This document shows, piece after piece, positions 58,541-64,000 of a stretch of 64,000 nt of DNA. Numbering within the stretch: position 1 is the first letter of the stretch; the number at the start of each line of letters is the position of its first letter. The translations under genes and the position numbers were made by a program. Location: NCBI GenBank assembly GCA_907165135.1, contig OU015569.1:9734501-9798500 (forward strand). The letters run 5' to 3'. This stretch comes from Oikopleura dioica (Eukaryota > Chordata > Appendicularia > Copelata > Oikopleuridae). The notes beneath the pieces are model-generated. The model did no database searches and had not been told where the DNA came from. It was given only the letters and a program-made list of their open reading frames with translations.

Positions 58541-58780
58541 AAATCAACTCGACATAAGTTAAAGACGAAAATATATAAGGGATGCGTATCTGAAATTAAT
58601 CGTCGCCTCGAGAGACGAATATAAGGGGCGATTTAAGCTGACGGGTCGGATCATCCAAGCCGGATCAAGACGGGACGTCCGTTCCAAAGTAAGCCGCTAT
58701 AAAACGCACTCAGCTGTCTTCTTTGCGTATTTAGGCCTGACCCTATCATTTATGATAAATCGATGATTATGCATGATCCC

Positions 58781-59730
58781 TAGGCTTACCGGACTAAATT
58801 TCGACCAATATTTCTAGCTTAGTTGGGTAGTCATATGACACAGTTTTAGAAAGCCTAGCTTCTGGGCTTTCATTTGGGCACAAATTCAAGGGGTCTGGGT
58901 CATGCCCGCAAGGCAATTCATGGGACCTGAAGTCCCAAAATAGGTACCAAAATCCTTCAAACTATTTTTTCGATGGCCGTCCGGGCTCGAGAGTAGTCAA
59001 GAGTCACATATTTAGAAAGCTCAGGCTCTGAGCTTTCAGTAGAGCTCAAGAAATCTTAGTGCCAAGTGGTTTGTGTCCACCTGGAGGCGCTAGAAGTTGG
59101 CGGTAAAAATCCGGAAATGTCGGAAAACTCGGTTTTTGAGTTCTAAACTCTACAATTATATGTATAAAACATTTATAAACAATAATTCGTGCATTAAAAA
59201 GTTTAACCGCGGTCGAACCGGGTGGTTCAACTCTAGAAACCTTCAAAAACATGGAATTATGGCCCACGATGAACCACCCGGTTGACCACCCGGTTTGACC
59301 TCGGTTCAACTTTTTAATGCGTTAATTATTGTTTATATATGTTCTATACATATAATTGTAGAGTTTAGAACTCAAAAACCGAGTTTTCCGGCATTTCCGG
59401 ATTTTTACCGCCAACTTCTAGCACCTCCAGGTGGACACATACCACTTGGCACTAAGATTTCTTGAGCTCTACTGAAAGCTCAGAGCCTGAGCTTTCTTAA
59501 TATATGACTCTTGACTACTCTCGAGCCCGGACGGCCATCGAAAAAATAGTTTGAAGGATTTTGGTACCTATTTTGGGACTTCAGGTCCCATGAATTGCCT
59601 TGCGGGCATGACCCAGACCCCTTGAATTTGTGCCCAAATGAAAGCCCAGAAGCTAGGCTTTCTAAAACTGTGTCATATGACTACCCAACTAAGCTAGAAA
59701 TATGGGTCGAAATTTAGTCCGGTAAGCCTA
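58781..59730. mobile_element. 950-bp foldback (long-inverted-repeat) element, hAT-like
   Basis: The two arms, about 58781-59232 and 59270-59730, are reverse complements with few mismatches and are separated by only about 40 bp. The ends are TAGGCTTACCGG and its complement. The flanking 8 bp ATGATCCC is duplicated (58773-58780 and 59731-59738), as for hAT-type elements. No transposase frame exists. The frames at 59046-59309 and 59097-59285 are non-stop stretches of the arms. Transcription across it would give a long perfect-looking hairpin RNA. Confidence 0.93.
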
Positions 59731-59738
59731 ATGATCCC

Positions 59739-60384
59739 TTAATGACAACAATCAAAAAATAAGTTAGAGAGTCCTCACATGACCTCAACAAGCGAGTTAT
59801 TTAATTTGATTAGTTGACCTCGATTGACCTTCGATCGAAAGCTTCGCAACAGTCGGACCCCTCGATCGTTCGCCTGCTGCAATGCGATGGAAGCAAAAAC
59901 TAATTTCTTTGGGAAAGGCGTCAATCTTAGGCTCTACTTAAATTATGGCCTTTAATTACGAACCTTTTGATTTGTCAGTCCCGAACAGTCCTACAGCAAA
60001 ACTTCGACAATTAGGATGTGGACCCTTGGACCCTTGTAGAAAGTATTCTACTTCATTATTCAGACTTTGATTCCTTTTTGAATAAAACTTGTATGTGGCT
60101 TAGCTGGGCACTAATCGTCCTTCACTCTCGACCGATTAACGCAACCTATATTAATATTCACAATCATATGATTTTTATATTTTGGCTTTTCTCACGCAGT
60201 CAGGAAGCATCAGGGATGGCGCAGGTTGTAATTCGTAAAAATTTTTTGCTTGTAGCGAATGGCGGCAGTAATTTCTTCGTTGTCTTCTGAATATTTCAAT
60301 GACTATAGTCCTTAGCAAAAATAATTTCTACGAGTTTCATACTATAAACAAAAACTCTAAATAATGCAAAATAATTAAATTGAA
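59739..60384. other. Intergenic after the foldback element
   Basis: No supported gene. The 90-codon plus frame at 60018-60290 has no recognised content or exon signals. Confidence 0.35.
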
Positions 60385-63300
60385 TTAAGAATTAGACTTG
60401 CCAATTTTACAATTGTGTCCCTTAGGTGTGCCATTTTTGGCGCAGACCCTGTAGATCACATCAGATGACGGCTGAGGAAGTGCACACTGTTCCTCCTTGC
60501 AGATGAATACGTTGTGACACATGAGATTAGTCAGTTCAATTTCTTCCTTTGAGATTATGCATCGCTCAGTTGTATTTTTCAGGTAATTGTAAGTTCGTCT
60601 GTCCAGCTCGATCTCATCCATTTGAAAGTGTTCGTTTACGCTCTTGCGTCTTCGCTTTGAGCGACGGTTTGCTGACTCTCCATGCAATGTCTTAAGAACC
60701 TAGTCTTACCAGAGATCTTATCATAATGTAATCGTATAAACGATTGATAGGAAAATGTATATCTTGCGAATCAGTCGATACAATACTTGATAAGTAAAAA
60801 TAACATACCTGCGAGTTTATGACGCTAATAATGGATTCGAAGGCTTCTTTGGCTTCTACCCACTGATCCTGCAATAGACATTTTAGATCTGCGCCAGTGA
60901 GGTCGTCTCTACAATCCAGATAAGTCGCACTGTCACTTTTACAAGCAGAATGAGTCTCATAAAATAACAGTTGTCAATGCTTAGGAAATATAACCGAATA
61001 GTGGGTGTACTATGTGGATGGAAAACCAACGAAAAATACACTTACCGCTGATCACAAAGAGCTTTGACAATGCAGGGAAGGCGGCCTAAATGGCTCAAAG
61101 TGCGCGGGTACCGTGAACTGCACATTTGAGAATTCACGTCCTCGAAAAACTGTTATGAAATCAAAGCTTGTTCCTTACCTCAAAGTGGCCAACTCGCTTT
61201 TCCCAGTAGTGAACGATTTGTTCTACATACCGCGAAAAATAGTCAGCCGACTGCTTGAAAACATTGAAAACTGATTGCGTCAAATCAAAAAGTAAGTTCA
61301 TGTCGTACTGATTTGCCAATTTTTTTGAAAGCTTTTCGTGGCTTGTAAGAAGGACGCCAGTCTATTTCGATGCAATTTGCTTTAAATATTGGTGGATACA
61401 AGCCCTTTTCTTATCTTGCTCTTTAAAAAGTCGATCGTTATCTTCGTAAGTTTTCTTCATCAGAGCTCTAGCTTTTCGGAATAGAAAGAATGCTCTTTTT
61501 AGCATATTCTTGTACTTGGCTGCTTTTGGCACGTAAATCTGTGTAAGGTTCGCATACACATGGCCATTGTTAACGTATTCCGGAAACTCTTCACGAATGC
61601 CTTCGACATCTGACGGAACGAATTCGTCCACCGTCGAAAGAGTAAGGATCTGTCGGAAGAGCTCAGATGTCTTCATTACTTCACTTTGCTCTGGAATCAT
61701 TCTTATGTGCAGAGAAGCTCTTCCCAACGAATGCTGCTTTTCCTTTCCGATTTTCGCCAGCATATCCTCCAGAGAGGCGTAATCAGACGGAATCTTCCTG
61801 TTGAAGTTGTATCTTATCATTCCGAGGTCTTTGATAAGTTTTGCAAGTTTCTCGACTTGCTCGTCCTCTTCCTCGCGGTATTGCTCTTCAATCACATGTG
61901 GCCCGCAATCTTGAAGAGGGATACGAACAAAGTCCGGATTGACGTGATGGGTACACCGCGGCCCATGTCGGGGTACCCAGTACTCGCCAAGTACATCCTT
62001 AGATTTTGCTTGGAAACATCTCCTTTTGATTGGACGCTCATCCGTTTTTGCATTTTAATAACGTCAATTTGAGATATCTTTCGCAATTCAGCCAAATCAG
62101 CTGCCTGTTTCGCCATTAAAACTCTCTCCGCAAGTTTTGCTTTCTCAAGCCAGACCGGCTTCGATGGGAACATATCTTTTGCTGTGAACGTATTGTGTCT
62201 GATTTTTGATTATGAATATTTGTCCAATAAATTTTCTACATTTAAAATCACATTTAGAGTGAAAGAACACTGGCATTGTAATACATAATAACCATTTACT
62301 TCTAGCATTTGCCATTTCATTGGTTGCAAGCTTCATCAGGTGCACATTGTTGTTGTACTTTTCCATAGTTGATCGAATAGTAAACAGAATGCCTTGAATA
62401 AACGCATCCCCACGAATATCCTCCACTCCGAAACTTAAGACAAGCTGATTGAGCTCATTCTTCGCGTTCATAAGTTTGTGCTTGTAGAATTTGTGAGTGT
62501 CGTAGTACCAAGAACTGAGCTCATCGAAGTCCGCGTTGTTGTAAGAAATGTTTTGGCTTATTTCGTCCATCAGATCTAATCCTTCCAGCTCTTCATAAGG
62601 TAGTTCCTTTGCCGCCCTCTCTGCGTAATTGTCAAGCGCTTCCTTTAAAAATGACTCAGTTTTATAAACAAAAATCATAAGTACCTGAATGTGAGTGAAC
62701 TTATTAGCAAGTCTGAGGCTACTCTCGAAGCTGTCATGGGCAACATGACTTAGAGTTTTAAAGAAATGCACGATATGATGATAGCGATGCTCTAGAAGAA
62801 ATTTAGAAAGAGATTTATTAAAAAATCTACCTTGGCAAGTCTGCCGGGCAGTCCATGGTGCATCTTCGGCAAATTGAATAAAATTTTGCAATTCATCAAG
62901 AATATCGTCTTTTGCCCGTTTGAGGAACATTTCGAAGTCCTTGAGAGAAGTAAACACGTCGCTGTAATCGCGTGGAACATACATATAAGAATGACGAAGA
63001 GCATCCAAAACTTTTAAATAATTTTGTCCCTTTTCGAAGAGTGCAGAGCCGAGGGAAAAATCCTCCACAGCCTTGACCAGACGTTTGATTTCCGAGCTTC
63101 CAGTCGAGAAAGAGGGTTAAACATCTGTTGAGTTTCTAAATAAATACTTTTTGCTGATCAACCCTCGCCGATAAGGGTCCAAAAGAAGCATCTCTCATCT
63201 CTTGAACGCTATCTACATAAAGCTGCATTAATTCATCCAGCGTTTCATTTGACATCTGCGGTCTTCGTTGATTCCATTGTCTGCTCTCTCTTTCCAAAAA

Positions 63301-63435
63301 CGGCTCGAAGTTTTCCAAGTCCGGAAACTGATCCTTCAGCTGGTCGATCTCTCTCTGCATGTAAAACTCTGGAGAGTCATCTCCTGGCTGAGCCGCGGAG
63401 CAGAGCAAAATTGTCGAAAAACGGAAAATTCTCAT
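60385..63435 (-). CDS. Large secreted helical protein with Cys-rich C-terminus, unrecognised
   Basis: The first exon starts at ATG 63433-63435 with a signal-peptide-like MRIFRFSTILLCSA. The chain then reads as many exons of charged, probably helical sequence: FLERESRQWNQRRPQMS, YLKVLDALRHSYMYVPRDY, YAERAAKELPYEELEGLDLM, WLEKAKLAERVLMAKQAADL, YREEEDEQVEKLAKLIKDL and VEQIVHYWEKRVGHFE. Two introns were worked out: a 39-bp GT-AG intron near 61920 and a GC-AG intron near 61390. The C-terminus (MCHNVFICKEEQCALPQ, YRVCAKNGTPKGHNC) is Cys-rich with basic clusters, suggesting a disulfide-linked tail. The join between the first and second exons is not resolved. I do not recognise the family; a lineage-specific extracellular protein (for example of the house or epidermis) is a guess. 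Confidence 0.5.
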
Positions 63436-63675
63436 CCGGGTATTAGGCGCTCGCTCTGTCACTCTACTGTGGGCACTCTGACAAGTAATTAAGTTTGTTT
63501 ATCCCCCTCACTCTTTTCAACAGTTGACTTTCGTACACACATTTTACACTTTGTAATGGAGTATTCTTGAATCGATTGAAGATACGCATTACGGCATAGA
63601 CGGGAATCATTTTTATTCGGGAATTTGACAGTGACAAATGCTTTCTGGCAGTAAATGCTTGAGTTTCTTGTGTTG

Positions 63676-64000
63676 CTAGACTTTGAACATAGTGAGAGTA
63701 TAGTTTCTCGCTTTGGCGTAGTCCACCACTGGCTTGACGTAGTCCATCTTGTCGAGGTTGTAAAGTTTGTGCTTGTCATCCCAAGAATGAAGGTGTGCGG
63801 CGCCGACTTTCTTGAGAAACGGAAGCCACTTTTGGATGTACTCGCCACTTTTATCGAACTTTTTGCTTTGGTTCCAGGGGTTGTAGATATCGGGTCGATG
63901 CGCGATGCCAGTGCCGGTGCCACCGCAGTACTGCCAGTTGCCGTTATTTACAATCGGATCGTAGTCGATAAGGTGAAGGGCGAAGAATTTTTCGCCCTTG
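63676..64000 (-). CDS. Photolyase/cryptochrome family protein, C-terminal part (5' end beyond window)
   Basis: About 108 codons, open at the window edge, end at TAG 63676-63678. The sequence FALHLIDYDPIVNNGNWQY is followed by GGTGTG and RPDIYNPWNQSKKFDKSGEYI, then QKWLPFLKK. This is the conserved end of the FAD-binding domain of photolyases and cryptochromes (NWQW..GTG, NP..Q...FD..GEYI..W.PEL). KPVVDYAKARNYTL matches the P-x-VDH-x-xAR close. Whether it is a light-driven DNA repair enzyme or a photoreceptor cannot be told from this part. The second strand frame in the same interval (63489-63923) is a shadow. It lies upstream of the secreted-protein gene on the same strand, about 240 bp away. 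Confidence 0.82.
   Translation of the reverse strand, partial: KGEKFFALHLIDYDPIVNNGNWQYCGGTGTGIAHRPDIYNPWNQSKKFDKSGEYIQKWLPFLKKVGAAHLHSWDDKHKLYNLDKMDYVKPVVDYAKARNYTLTMFKV

Noticed and set aside
59046-59309. Frames inside the foldback element
   Set aside because: No transposase motifs; both strands of the palindrome give similar frames by symmetry.

Overview
The window looks like a compact invertebrate chordate genome, most likely the appendicularian tunicate Oikopleura dioica or a close relative. Four things point there: very short introns (mostly about 40-60 bp), several introns that only work with GC-AG or GA-AG boundaries, same-strand genes separated by a few tens of bases as in trans-spliced operons, and chordate-type gene content. 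About 20 protein genes were rebuilt by joining exons by hand. For seven of them (RING gene, FoxC-like, AcuI/YhdH reductase, Mn-SOD, rhotekin-like, POU4, membrane-anchored FABP) the exon lengths sum to an exact multiple of three.

Layout. 1-2.7 kb: a small minus-strand gene, a histone H4 gene with its 3' stem-loop, and a RING/coiled-coil gene. 3.8-7.1 kb: a FoxC-like forkhead gene (+), then on minus an AcuI/YhdH-type reductase followed closely by a Mn superoxide dismutase. 7.7-17.7 kb: a minus-strand series of five closely spaced genes, in transcription order a probable mitochondrial membrane protein, a UQCC1/CBP3-like chaperone, IGBP1 (alpha-4), INTS2 and ABCB7. 18-20.2 kb: a rhotekin-like gene (+). 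20.3-30.5 kb (minus): BRR2/SNRNP200, an ARL6IP1-like gene and cactin. 30.9-37.6 kb (minus): REXO1 and dynamin. 38.8-45 kb (+): BTAF1/MOT1. 47-48.8 kb (+): a POU4/Brn-3 gene with long noncoding flanks. 51.7-53.4 kb: a LOTUS-domain gene (minus) divergent from a second, nearly identical histone H4. 55.3-58.5 kb (+): a membrane-anchored fatty-acid-binding-protein-like gene and a hippocalcin/neurocalcin gene. 58.8-59.7 kb: a 950-bp hairpin transposon. 60.4-64 kb (minus): a large unrecognised secreted protein and the 3' end of a photolyase/cryptochrome gene that runs off the window.

The most notable signals are mobile-element insertions at base resolution. In BTAF1 a 211-bp MITE with 20-bp inverted ends and an 8-bp target duplication (GTCGAAAG) sits exactly inside an intron: element ends TA..TA plus the duplicated G on each side supply GT and AG, and splicing leaves a frame-preserving six-base scar. 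In REXO1 a different 247-bp MITE with TA target duplication interrupts the first coding exon, and removing it restores the reading frame exactly. A third element (950 bp, about 450-bp arms, 8-bp duplication) lies beyond the hippocalcin gene. Together they suggest intron gain by DNA transposons in a genome whose spliceosome tolerates unusual splice sites. Splice models, operon structure and gene names are inferences from reading the sequence; no search or transcript data was available.
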